DNA of 64,000 nt from GCA-2720975 sp964467985 (GTDB lineage Bacteria > Planctomycetota > UBA1135 > GCA-002686595), in contig CAYXTP010000012.1 in assembly GCA_964467985.1 (NCBI GenBank), positions 1-64,000 on the forward strand, written 5' to 3'. This document shows positions 42,980 through 51,411 of the stretch, one piece after another; positions within the stretch are counted from its first letter, which is position 1; each line of letters begins with the position of its first letter. Below the pieces are notes generated by a model. That model searched no databases. It was not told where the DNA came from and saw nothing but the letters and a program-made list of their open reading frames with translations. The translations under genes were made by a program, and so were the position numbers.

Positions 42980-45910
42980 ATGAACTCACGCTCCCTGCTG
43001 GCCCTGCTCTTCCTCGTTGTAACCGGCGGCCTATTCGTTCTGCTCAACAAGGGAGATGAGGCGTCCCGCGCGAATCTCAGCGATAGGACCCCGGATGTTG
43101 GCGCCACCGTTGTCCCCACATACAACGCGGCAAACATCGATGCCCCCGAACGTCCGGCGGAGTTAGAGCAGGCCGCTGAAGAACGCTCCGTTGCTCCAGA
43201 ATTGGCCAGTGGCATGGGTGATGAGGAGCCCGAGGAGCAGTTCGACGATCGCGCCTTCTCCGGTACCGTCGTGGACACGTTCGGCCGTGGAGTAGAAGGC
43301 GCCCGGGTGTGGTTGGGCCCTGCCTCCAGCCGCTTTTCCTTTTCGCTTGGGGGCGATCAGCGCAAGGACAAGGACGCCGCGCTGACCGATGCCGATGGGC
43401 ATTTTTCAATGCAGGCACCGGGTAGCCCTTCATTACGTGTTGCGGTGCGCGCCAGCGGTTTCGCGCCCCTGGTCGAGACAGATCGCACCTCTCCAAAGGA
43501 CGGAGAGCTGGGTGAGCTGGTCCTGCAACCAGGTGCGATCCTCTCGGGTCGCGTGGTTAGCGATCTGGGTCTGCCGCTCGAGAACGCGCGCCTGCGAGTC
43601 GAGCCTCAGCAACAGTCAGGCCTGACGATCGTCTCGGTCTTCAGCGACCGAGCGCCTGCCGACGCCATCACCTCCGCTGACGGACGCTTCGTCCTGGACG
43701 AACTAGCTACCGGCCCCTACGTCGTGCGCGTTCACCACCCGCTGCACCCCAACCAGGAAGCCAAGGGGCAGTGCGAGCAACCCGGCCGTCAACTGGGCGA
43801 GCTGACGATTCAGATGGACGCCGGAGGTTCTGCCAGCGGGCTTGTGCATGGCTGGCGCGCCAGCGACCAGGACAAGTACGAAATCATCGCCCGCCCAACA
43901 GGCAGTGACTTCATCGAGCGGGCGCGTGATGCGAGGCGGGGCAAGATCACGGAGCACAGCGCCCAGTCTGGGGGCTTCGAGATCTCCGGGCTAAGGCTGG
44001 GCAAGCCCTACGAATTCTTCGTTGAGCGCAAGAACAGCTTCAGTGCCTTTGCCGGTGACGGAAAGTCCCCTGTCGTCGCTCGAGCTGGAGAGCACGGACT
44101 CGTGCTGGAGATGCATCCGCGGGCAGGCCTTGAGTTCCGGGTGGTCAACGCCAAGACCGGTGCTGCCGTCGAAGACTTCACGGCCTCTGCAGGACGACGG
44201 CGCATGGAGAGCCTGAAGGGTGAGGACGGCAAAACCCTCCGCCACCATCCTGACGGGCGAGCCGCCTTCAACGAGGTGACCTTTGATCAAGACCGTGCTG
44301 CGCTAACCATCCAGGCGGATGGCTTTAAGCCCTACCGGAACGATGACGTGCAGGTGACTGCGGGATCGACTCGCAACCTGGGGGACATCCGCTTGCAACC
44401 GATGCCCATTTTGAAGGTCACCGTGCTCGATGATCTCACTGCCGAGCCTATCGCCAAGGCCCGCGTGCAACTGAAGACCCCCCCCGAACCCCAGCAATCG
44501 GGCATGCGAGTACGGCGCTTCGACAGTAGCGGCGGAGCATCGAAGTCAACAGACGAGGAGGGATTGGCCAAATTGACCACCACCCCCGGCAAGGTCATGG
44601 CTCTCAACATCCAGCATGATGACTACGCGACTCTGGAGCTTCCTGCCCGGACGTATGGGGCCGAAGAACTGGTCGTGCGCCTTTCCGTGGGCGGCATCGT
44701 GCGGGTAATCGTGCGCGATTCCTCCGGATCCCCACTGCCCGAGGCCCGAGTCGACCATCGTGGTCCGACGGGCAACCGAGAGGCAACCGGTCGCGCAGAT
44801 GAGGAGGGCATCTGTATCTTCGAACACCTGGGGGCCGGGACCCACGCATTCAGAATCAGCGAATCGAGTGGCTCGGGCGGACTCGTCATGGTCTCCAGCT
44901 TCAACCGCGAACCCAGGTCAGAAGGATGGACCCAGTTTGACGTGGGGCTCGACACAGACGACGAACTCGTGCTCGTGGGTGCGGCTCGTGGCAACCTCCG
45001 GGGCCGGCTGACGGTACGCGGGCGAGCCTTGTCGGGAGGCACCCTGGACCTGGGCCCCTGGACCGAAGAGGAGGACCCCATGGCCGGCATGATGTTCTTC
45101 GGCGGAAACGGTGGAGTGCAAACCGACTCCTCAGGATCCTACGAGTTCAAGAACAAGAGCGTCGGCGAGTACAGGCTCACCGTGAACCACCCGGATCGAT
45201 GGATGCCAACGATTCTGCGCGTGACGATCCAAGAGGGGGACAACGAGTTCGACGCAGAACTTGGGGACACCATCCTCGAGGGTCGGGTTGTGGATACAGC
45301 GGGCAATGGCATCGCCGGGGCTACGTTGCGGCCGGTAGTTGCCTCGCCCGGACGTACCTCGAGCAATACCGTGATGATGATCTCGACCACGGTCTCAAGT
45401 GGATCCGGTGGCGGAGGGATCGTGCAGATTGGTGGGCCCGACTCGACCGCGATGTCGGGTGAAGACGGCACCTTCGAACTCCACGGGGTCCGACCCGAGG
45501 TAGACATCACGCTGAAAGTCACGGCAGACGGTTACCAACCCGGAGAGACACTGGTCAAGGCACTTGGACCCAACGAAGTTCGTAGCGGGATCGAGATCGG
45601 CCTTGAAGTGGGATCCACATTGACCGTGCAGGTCTTTGACGCGAGCGGCGGCCAGGGTGGTTTCGGAACCGTGCAACTGACGAGACTGAGTGGCGGTGAA
45701 GACGGCAAGGGAGATGGCGCGACGCGCTTCGGTAGCATTCAAAACGGAACGGTCGAAGTGCAGGGAATGGCCCCAGGTCGTTGGACCATGGAAACGACCC
45801 TGTACTCGATACCTGGACCTGGTCAGACCGAGACTCCTGAGCCTGAAGTGGACACGAGGGAGATTGCCGTGGTTGAGGGTGAGCCGACGGAGGCCGAGGT
45901 CCGCTTTTAG
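42980..45910 (+). CDS. Large membrane-anchored carboxypeptidase-regulatory-like repeat protein
   Basis: A 976-residue protein with one N-terminal helix (residues 4-23) and an extracytoplasmic body of about eight or nine beta-sandwich repeats of the carboxypeptidase-regulatory/Ig-like type. Repeat starts read like FSGTVVDTFGRGVEGARVWL, LSGRVVSDLGLPLENARLRV and LEGRVVDTAGNGIAGATLRP, followed in each by a D-G-x-F-x-(L/M) strand and a G-x-Y-x-(V/L) strand. A Ser/Gly-rich loop occurs near residues 795-810. These proteins are probably structural or adhesive at the cell envelope. It has the same layout as the 1116-residue protein near 60000 but low identity. Confidence 0.8.
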   Translation: MNSRSLLALLFLVVTGGLFVLLNKGDEASRANLSDRTPDVGATVVPTYNAANIDAPERPAELEQAAEERSVAPELASGMGDEEPEEQFDDRAFSGTVVDTFGRGVEGARVWLGPASSRFSFSLGGDQRKDKDAALTDADGHFSMQAPGSPSLRVAVRASGFAPLVETDRTSPKDGELGELVLQPGAILSGRVVSDLGLPLENARLRVEPQQQSGLTIVSVFSDRAPADAITSADGRFVLDELATGPYVVRVHHPLHPNQEAKGQCEQPGRQLGELTIQMDAGGSASGLVHGWRASDQDKYEIIARPTGSDFIERARDARRGKITEHSAQSGGFEISGLRLGKPYEFFVERKNSFSAFAGDGKSPVVARAGEHGLVLEMHPRAGLEFRVVNAKTGAAVEDFTASAGRRRMESLKGEDGKTLRHHPDGRAAFNEVTFDQDRAALTIQADGFKPYRNDDVQVTAGSTRNLGDIRLQPMPILKVTVLDDLTAEPIAKARVQLKTPPEPQQSGMRVRRFDSSGGASKSTDEEGLAKLTTTPGKVMALNIQHDDYATLELPARTYGAEELVVRLSVGGIVRVIVRDSSGSPLPEARVDHRGPTGNREATGRADEEGICIFEHLGAGTHAFRISESSGSGGLVMVSSFNREPRSEGWTQFDVGLDTDDELVLVGAARGNLRGRLTVRGRALSGGTLDLGPWTEEEDPMAGMMFFGGNGGVQTDSSGSYEFKNKSVGEYRLTVNHPDRWMPTILRVTIQEGDNEFDAELGDTILEGRVVDTAGNGIAGATLRPVVASPGRTSSNTVMMISTTVSSGSGGGGIVQIGGPDSTAMSGEDGTFELHGVRPEVDITLKVTADGYQPGETLVKALGPNEVRSGIEIGLEVGSTLTVQVFDASGGQGGFGTVQLTRLSGGEDGKGDGATRFGSIQNGTVEVQGMAPGRWTMETTLYSIPGPGQTETPEPEVDTREIAVVEGEPTEAEVRF

Positions 45911-45986
45911 GAGCCCGTGATCGCTGGAAGGTGGAGTTCCCCGCCAAGTCGGAGGGTCCGCCCGAATCCCCCCACCTAGTTATTAC

Positions 45987-46013
45987 TGTCGGTAAGCACC
46001 CTGCTTCCCGACA
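45987..46013. repeat. Compact inverted repeat just before the sulfatase-like gene
   Basis: TGTCGG (45987-45992), a T/C mismatch, AAGCA, loop CCC, TGCTT and CCGACA (46008-46013) make a 27-base hairpin with 11 paired positions. It ends 11 bases before ATG 46025, where a ribosome binding site would lie, and no Shine-Dalgarno is visible. It may control translation start, act as an operator dyad, or mark the transcript end of the preceding gene. Confidence 0.6.
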
Positions 46014-46024
46014 ATACCGGCCAC

Positions 46025-48796
46025 ATGCGATCCCTCCTGCCGACTTTGCCATTATTCGCTCTTCTTGCCGCCTGTGTGCCCCCTCCTCAGCCGGGTACAC
46101 CCTCCGGAGTCATTCGTCTGGGGTCGTTGCTTGCTGATGCGCGCATTGAGAGTCCTCTCCCAGGAATTCAAGCCGCTGCAAACATTGACGACCTGCCGGA
46201 CCTGACGCGCACGATCGAACTGCAAGAGGACTTTGAGCAATTCGATGCGGAAGCCGCCGGTTGGCGCATGGAGGGCGAGAGCTTTGTGAGCCCCGTTGAC
46301 GACACCCAAGCCTTCGTGTTGCGCGGACTGGGTGGCCGAGCGCGCTACGGCTGGGTCCTGCCGGCTGAACCCAGCGCGCACTACATCTTCCGCCGCAGGA
46401 TCAAGACTGCCGTGGCCCCCTACGCAGACTTCGCCGTCGTGGAAGCCAAGAGCGAGGGTCGCATCTCCGTGGGAGGCCCGTTCGCCAACCACTACATGGC
46501 AGGACGCGGGTTGGCGCTGAAGGTGCACTGGCCCCGTCAACCGGCCACCGATGATGCCTGGCACACGACCACGGTCTCGTTTTTTACGACTCCCAATACG
46601 CACTCGCTCGCCATCATCCTGAGGCAGAACACGAGTCAGATAGCTGGGCGCGGGAAGGATGAGGCTCTGAGCTTCGACGACATCCTGTTGGAGCGCGTCG
46701 AACCGACTCCCGAACAGGCCATGGCCCTGCTCAAGGCGCGCTCGCTAGCCAGCGGGGCGAACCCCGACCTGGGGGTCGAGAAATTCGGCCAATTCCCCCC
46801 GCTGGGTGACGTGGGTGAGGCTCACGGGCCGCGTGACGACAACTACTCCTACCGCTACGGACTGTACGCACCGCCACGCACGGACCTGGGGTTCAGTCTG
46901 CGGGTGCCCGAGGGCGCCAGCCTGAAGCTCTCCGCCTGCCTATCGCGCGAAACGCAACCCGGTGCAGCCGCCCGCTTCGAAGTCCTTGCACTAGCCAACG
47001 GAACGGAAACCCAACTGTGGTCCCACGATTCATGGGCCCGGCCGGAGGATTGGCTCTGGGAGCAAGCGCGCATCGACATGACAGGCTTGGCGGGCAAGGA
47101 AATCGAATTGGTTCTGCGCACGAGCAGCCTGGAGGGATACCCGCACCCCATCTGGGGCAATCCCGTGTTGGAGACTCCCCCGACAGACTCGGGTCCAAGC
47201 AACGTGATTCTGATCGCTGTGGACACCCTGCGTGCGGATCGCCTCTCGTGTTATGGGTACGACCAGCCCACGACGCCGCACCTCGACGCCTTGGCCGCTG
47301 ACGGTGTGCGCTTCGAGTCCGTGGCCAGCAACTGCAACTGGACGTGCCCCTCCTTCGCCTCGATCTTCACGGGTTTGGTCCCGTCACGGCACGGCGTTTT
47401 TTCGTACGGATCGAGGACTCCGTTGCCTGGCTCGCTGCTCACGCTGGCCGAGCGTTTTCGCAACGCGGGTTGGGCGACACAGGCTGTGGTCTACAAACCG
47501 CCGCTCTACGACGGTGGGTTCGAGCAGGGTTTTGATGTGGCTTTCAACGTGCCGCGCGAAGCTGTGCGAGGCGAGGACAACTTGACCGAGGCCCTCGAGT
47601 GGTTGGAAGATGCCGGACCGGGCCGCAACTATCTGTTCCTGCACTTCAACGACCCCCACCAGCCGTTCACCCAGCCCGACGCCTACGCCAAGAAGTTTGC
47701 GGAGGACCCCGATGCAGAGGCGGTCGAGTTGCCTTACTCGATTTATCAGGACGGCTACCCGCGGGGCGAGAAACAACGCAAGGTGATGCGCTTCTTGTAC
47801 GACGGCGAGGTGAACTACGTGGATGACCGCATCGGGGCCTTTCTCAACGCCCTCAAAGAACGTGGCCTCTACGACGATGCGGTGATCGGATTTGTGTCGG
47901 ACCACGGAGAGCAACTTTGGGAGCACGGAGGCTTCGGTCATGGCCCCTCGTTCGGCCGGGGTGAGGCCCTGTACGACGAAGTGGTCCGAGTTCCGCTCAT
48001 CGTCAAGCCGGCGGCGGGCACGTGCGAACCCGGAACGGTGGTCAAGACTCAGGTGCGCGGCTTTGATGTCACCCCCACCTTGATGGAATTGGCCGGATTG
48101 CCTGGAGACGACGGCATGGACGCGCGTTCGCTCGTTCCGCTGATGCAGCCTGGAGCTGGAGACGCCCCGGATCGAGTGGCCGTAGTCGAGACGTCTGGCA
48201 ACCGGGTCGCCCTGCGAAACCAAGAGTGGAAGTACGTCCTGACCTACTCCAGCGCCCCGAGCGAAGAGCTGTTTGATCTGAGGGTCGACCCGGGCGAGAA
48301 AGACAACGTCGCTGAGTCGAACGGTGCGGACTTGGAAGTGCTGCGCCTGCAGGTGTTGGAGTACCTGCTGCTTCACAGACCCGGCACCTACTTGGTCGCC
48401 AACACCGCCCTGCGCGACAGCGATACGGACCTGGAAGTCGCGGGCATCGCCGCGCCGGTCTCCTTTGCCGGCCTGCGGGGACGTGCTCCATCTTCGAGTG
48501 ACCCTGGTGGCCCGGTCGTGTTTTCGGGCACGGCAGCGCAATCCTTGCTCCTGGTGTGCGGCGTGACGGTGACGGGTTCCGTTTCGGTTGCGGGCGGCCC
48601 GGCCGCCCCTGACGAGGCCGTTCGATACGCGGCAGGGGACCTCCATCAACTACTCGCAGACCCCGCCCCCACCTGGCGCCTGTACCGCGGACCCGATCCA
48701 ACCCCCACAACTCAGTCACAACAACAGACAATGGACGCTCGACACCTGGAGGCCATGCGGGCCCTGGGTTACGGCGGAGACAACGAGGACTCCTAA
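46025..48796 (+). CDS. Sulfatase/alkaline-phosphatase superfamily lipoprotein without the formylglycine cysteine
   Basis: A 923-residue lipoprotein (Cys17 after LLAA). Residues about 30-390 are beta-rich with no clear family. The catalytic domain starts at NVILIAVDTLRADRLSC (metal ligand Asp400) and continues to about residue 760 with FVSDHGEQLWEHGGFGHG, the second metal Asp/His pair. Where sulfatases have C-x-P-S-R, this protein reads TCPSFASIFTG: the nucleophile position is Thr440 and the Arg is absent. It is therefore more likely a phosphodiesterase, phosphonate- or phosphotransferase-type member, or an inactive form. The stop shares a base with the next start (TAATG), so it is cotranslated with the redoxin/cytochrome/copper enzyme. 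Confidence 0.82.
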   Translation: MRSLLPTLPLFALLAACVPPPQPGTPSGVIRLGSLLADARIESPLPGIQAAANIDDLPDLTRTIELQEDFEQFDAEAAGWRMEGESFVSPVDDTQAFVLRGLGGRARYGWVLPAEPSAHYIFRRRIKTAVAPYADFAVVEAKSEGRISVGGPFANHYMAGRGLALKVHWPRQPATDDAWHTTTVSFFTTPNTHSLAIILRQNTSQIAGRGKDEALSFDDILLERVEPTPEQAMALLKARSLASGANPDLGVEKFGQFPPLGDVGEAHGPRDDNYSYRYGLYAPPRTDLGFSLRVPEGASLKLSACLSRETQPGAAARFEVLALANGTETQLWSHDSWARPEDWLWEQARIDMTGLAGKEIELVLRTSSLEGYPHPIWGNPVLETPPTDSGPSNVILIAVDTLRADRLSCYGYDQPTTPHLDALAADGVRFESVASNCNWTCPSFASIFTGLVPSRHGVFSYGSRTPLPGSLLTLAERFRNAGWATQAVVYKPPLYDGGFEQGFDVAFNVPREAVRGEDNLTEALEWLEDAGPGRNYLFLHFNDPHQPFTQPDAYAKKFAEDPDAEAVELPYSIYQDGYPRGEKQRKVMRFLYDGEVNYVDDRIGAFLNALKERGLYDDAVIGFVSDHGEQLWEHGGFGHGPSFGRGEALYDEVVRVPLIVKPAAGTCEPGTVVKTQVRGFDVTPTLMELAGLPGDDGMDARSLVPLMQPGAGDAPDRVAVVETSGNRVALRNQEWKYVLTYSSAPSEELFDLRVDPGEKDNVAESNGADLEVLRLQVLEYLLLHRPGTYLVANTALRDSDTDLEVAGIAAPVSFAGLRGRAPSSSDPGGPVVFSGTAAQSLLLVCGVTVTGSVSVAGGPAAPDEAVRYAAGDLHQLLADPAPTWRLYRGPDPTPTTQSQQQTMDARHLEAMRALGYGGDNEDS

Positions 48797-50553
48797 TGAC
48801 AAGCCTGCGAACTGGATTGCTGATCGGCTTCTGTGCTCTGACTCTGTGTTCCTTTGGGAGCGCACAGGAAGCACGTCTGATAGGTGACAACGGCCTCGCC
48901 ATGGGCGACCCCATGCCTCGCCGCGCGTCGGCCCGAGACCTGCGCGGCAACCGCCGTCCGCTGCGTGAGTTGACTGGCGAGAAGGCCACGGTGCTTGTCT
49001 TCCTGGGAATCGGATGTCCGCTGGCCAATCTCTACGCCCCGCGTTTGATCACCCTGGAAGAGCAGTACCACGCGAAGGAAGTGCGCTTCGTGGCGATCTA
49101 CTCCAACGAAACGGAGACCTTGCCAGCCATCGCCGCCGACGCACTCGACAAGGGTCTTCCTTTTGTAGTGTTGCGGGATGTCGAACAGCGCCTGGCTGAC
49201 CAACTGGGCGTGGACCGCACACCTGAGGTCGTCGTCTTTGACGAGCAAGGCAACTTGAGCTACCGCGGGCGCATTGACGACCAGTACTCGGCCAACGCTC
49301 GCAAGGACGCGGCCGACAGCGAAGACCTCGCTAGAGCTCTGGACGAACTGCTCGCAGGCAAGCCTGTAGCCCTCCCCGAGACCGTTTGCGACGGTTGCCT
49401 ACTCCAACGCACGCCCCTTGATCCCGGCCTGGAGGGTGTGACGTACACACGCGATGTCGAACCGATCTTCCAACAGAAATGCCAGACCTGTCATCGTCCC
49501 GGACAGATCGGCCCGTTCTCTCTACTGACCTATGAAGATGCCGCGACACGCAGTCGCATGATCGCCGAGGTTGTCGAGCAAAGGCGCATGCCGCCCTGGC
49601 ACGCGGATGCTCGTCACGGCACGTTCGCGAATGACCGCAGCCTTTCGGCAGCTCAAGTGGCGACGATTCAGGCGTGGGTGAATGACGGAGCGAAACGGGG
49701 CAAGCCCGAGGATGCTGCGCCCCCGGTTGTGTGGACCGAGGGTTTCACGATGATGAATCCCGACATGGTGCTTTCCATTCCCGAGCCCTTGCCCGTGCCA
49801 GCGGAAGGCGTACTGGACTACCAGTACGTCACGACCGAAACGGACTTCGGGGAGGACGTATGGGTTCAGCAGGCAGAAATGCGACCGGGTAACGCGAGCG
49901 TGCTGCACCACGCGTTGGTCTACATCATCCCGCCGGGCGATTCTCCGCGCTCGTTCAACCGCCTGTCCAGAGCCCTCGTCAACTGGGTCCCGGGATCCAT
50001 GTCCAAGACCAACCCACCCGGTTCGGCCACCAAGATTCCCGCTGGGTCTTCGTTGCTATGGGAGTTGCATTACACGCCCAACGGAACAGCCACCATCGAT
50101 CAGACATCCATGGCCTTGAAATTCACAGAGGAGCCGCCGGAGCGTGAAACTCGCTTCACAATCTTCGCCGACTTCCGCATCAAGGTGCCGGCCCACGCCG
50201 CCCACCACGTGGAGGAGCACACGATGCGCTTCCGCAGCGATGCACGCATTGTGAGCCTGCGGCCACACATGCACCTGCGCGGAAAGAGCTGGACCTACGA
50301 AGTGACCTATCCCGACGGCCGCCACGAGGTGTTGCTGAACGTGCCCAACTGGGATTTCTATTGGCAGACGGAGTACTTCTTCGCCGATCCAATCGAGGTT
50401 CCAAAAGGAACTGTGTTGAGCGCCCGGGCTATCTTCGATAATTCCGACGACAATCCCCTCAATCCAGATCCCACGGCGTCCGTGCGCTACGGACGCCAGA
50501 GTTTCGAAGAGATGATGAACGGCTGGGTCAAATTCGACAGGGTGCGCGACTAG
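48796..50553 (+). CDS. Redoxin - cytochrome c - copper monooxygenase-like fusion
   Basis: A 585-residue exported protein (signal peptide 1-23). Residues about 35-200 are a thioredoxin-like redoxin domain with a single Cys in FLGIGCPLANLYAPRL. A cytochrome c motif follows, CQTCH (Cys229, Cys232, His233), with Met in RRMPPW as likely sixth ligand. The C-terminal 250 residues resemble the two copper lobes of type II ascorbate-dependent monooxygenases: LHHALVYIIPPG (His371, His372), ELHYTPNG and RPHMHLRG (His491, His493). The set suggests a periplasmic oxidase that can feed electrons from heme to copper. An GAGG box lies seven bases before the start inside the previous gene. Confidence 0.84.
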   Translation: MTSLRTGLLIGFCALTLCSFGSAQEARLIGDNGLAMGDPMPRRASARDLRGNRRPLRELTGEKATVLVFLGIGCPLANLYAPRLITLEEQYHAKEVRFVAIYSNETETLPAIAADALDKGLPFVVLRDVEQRLADQLGVDRTPEVVVFDEQGNLSYRGRIDDQYSANARKDAADSEDLARALDELLAGKPVALPETVCDGCLLQRTPLDPGLEGVTYTRDVEPIFQQKCQTCHRPGQIGPFSLLTYEDAATRSRMIAEVVEQRRMPPWHADARHGTFANDRSLSAAQVATIQAWVNDGAKRGKPEDAAPPVVWTEGFTMMNPDMVLSIPEPLPVPAEGVLDYQYVTTETDFGEDVWVQQAEMRPGNASVLHHALVYIIPPGDSPRSFNRLSRALVNWVPGSMSKTNPPGSATKIPAGSSLLWELHYTPNGTATIDQTSMALKFTEEPPERETRFTIFADFRIKVPAHAAHHVEEHTMRFRSDARIVSLRPHMHLRGKSWTYEVTYPDGRHEVLLNVPNWDFYWQTEYFFADPIEVPKGTVLSARAIFDNSDDNPLNPDPTASVRYGRQSFEEMMNGWVKFDRVRD

Positions 50554-50561
50554 TCCCGGTT

Positions 50562-51371
50562 CTATTTTCCCCCGACGGACTCGACGAAGGCCTTGTGGTC
50601 GTCGCGCGGGGAGACGTGGTGAGTTGCCGTAAGCCGCAGACCCCGCTCTCCTTCAAAGGGGAACGCCAGATCCAACCGACCGTTCGAATAAGCCATCGAC
50701 CCCAGTTGGCTGATGGCCTGTCGCAAGAGAAATCGGTCCCGTTCCTCCATCTGCGGTGGATCGGCGATGTTCAGCAGAGCCAGGTGGAATAGCACGGGCG
50801 AGCAGGGCAGATGAAAGTGCAGCCCACCGTCGTCGAGCGTCATCCATGGATCCCCTCGTCGAGCCTGCTCCAAGGCCAAGCGCAGCGTGTCGGCGTCCAC
50901 CCAGCCGTCGGCCTCCTCTTCCAAGTTGGCCTCCCCATAGTTCTGGATGAGCCCTGCGGCGATCGCCGCGCTCGCACGGATTAGCGCCTCCTGAATGGAA
51001 TGAAACCGCACGCTCTGATCCAGTTGCAGGACGGGGCCCTCGACTGTCGTGACCCGGGCCCGCTCGACCGTAACGTGTTCTAGCAGCCACTCGTCGCCAA
51101 TCTCGTTCAAGTCAAACTCGAAAGGCCAGCCCATGGCGATGAAGCGTGGCTTCTTGCCCAGCACTCCCTGCAGCCAATCTGTAGCGGCCTCGAGCCCAGA
51201 GTTTCCCGAAACGAGCCCTATGTACTCGAGGTCCAGGTCCATGATGTCCTGTTCTGCATCATGTGTGAGCTTGAGCTCCTGACGCTCAAATTCGACCTTC
51301 GTACACGCGCTTGTGACCAGCCCCAGGCCTAGGACCAGGGGTTGCAACTTCCGCCGGCAGTATTTTTCCAT
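50562..51371 (-). CDS. Lipoprotein of unknown function
   Basis: A 269-residue predicted lipoprotein (Cys23 after VTSA). The body is mixed alpha/beta with many acidic residues (KLTHDAEQDIMDLDLEYIGL) and no motif I recognise. A strong GGAGG box seven bases upstream supports ATG 51371. It is convergent with the redoxin fusion (eight bases apart) and lies 40 bp downstream of the VPS10-like gene on the same strand, with which it may be cotranscribed. Confidence 0.7.
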   Translation of the reverse strand: MEKYCRRKLQPLVLGLGLVTSACTKVEFERQELKLTHDAEQDIMDLDLEYIGLVSGNSGLEAATDWLQGVLGKKPRFIAMGWPFEFDLNEIGDEWLLEHVTVERARVTTVEGPVLQLDQSVRFHSIQEALIRASAAIAAGLIQNYGEANLEEEADGWVDADTLRLALEQARRGDPWMTLDDGGLHFHLPCSPVLFHLALLNIADPPQMEERDRFLLRQAISQLGSMAYSNGRLDLAFPFEGERGLRLTATHHVSPRDDHKAFVESVGGK

Positions 51372-51377
51372 CGTTGT

Positions 51378-51382
51378 CCTCC
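51378..51382 (-). promoter_or_regulatory. Shine-Dalgarno of the unknown lipoprotein
   Basis: GGAGG on the minus strand, six bases before ATG 51371, one of the best in the window. Confidence 0.6.
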
Positions 51383-51411
51383 GTGTGAACTACCGACGAG
51401 CGCGCCGCGGG

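Noticed and set aside
47384..48649. 421-residue minus-strand open frame over the sulfatase-like gene
   Set aside because: It mirrors the plus-strand gene, has no motif or signal, and such long antisense frames are expected from high-GC codon bias.
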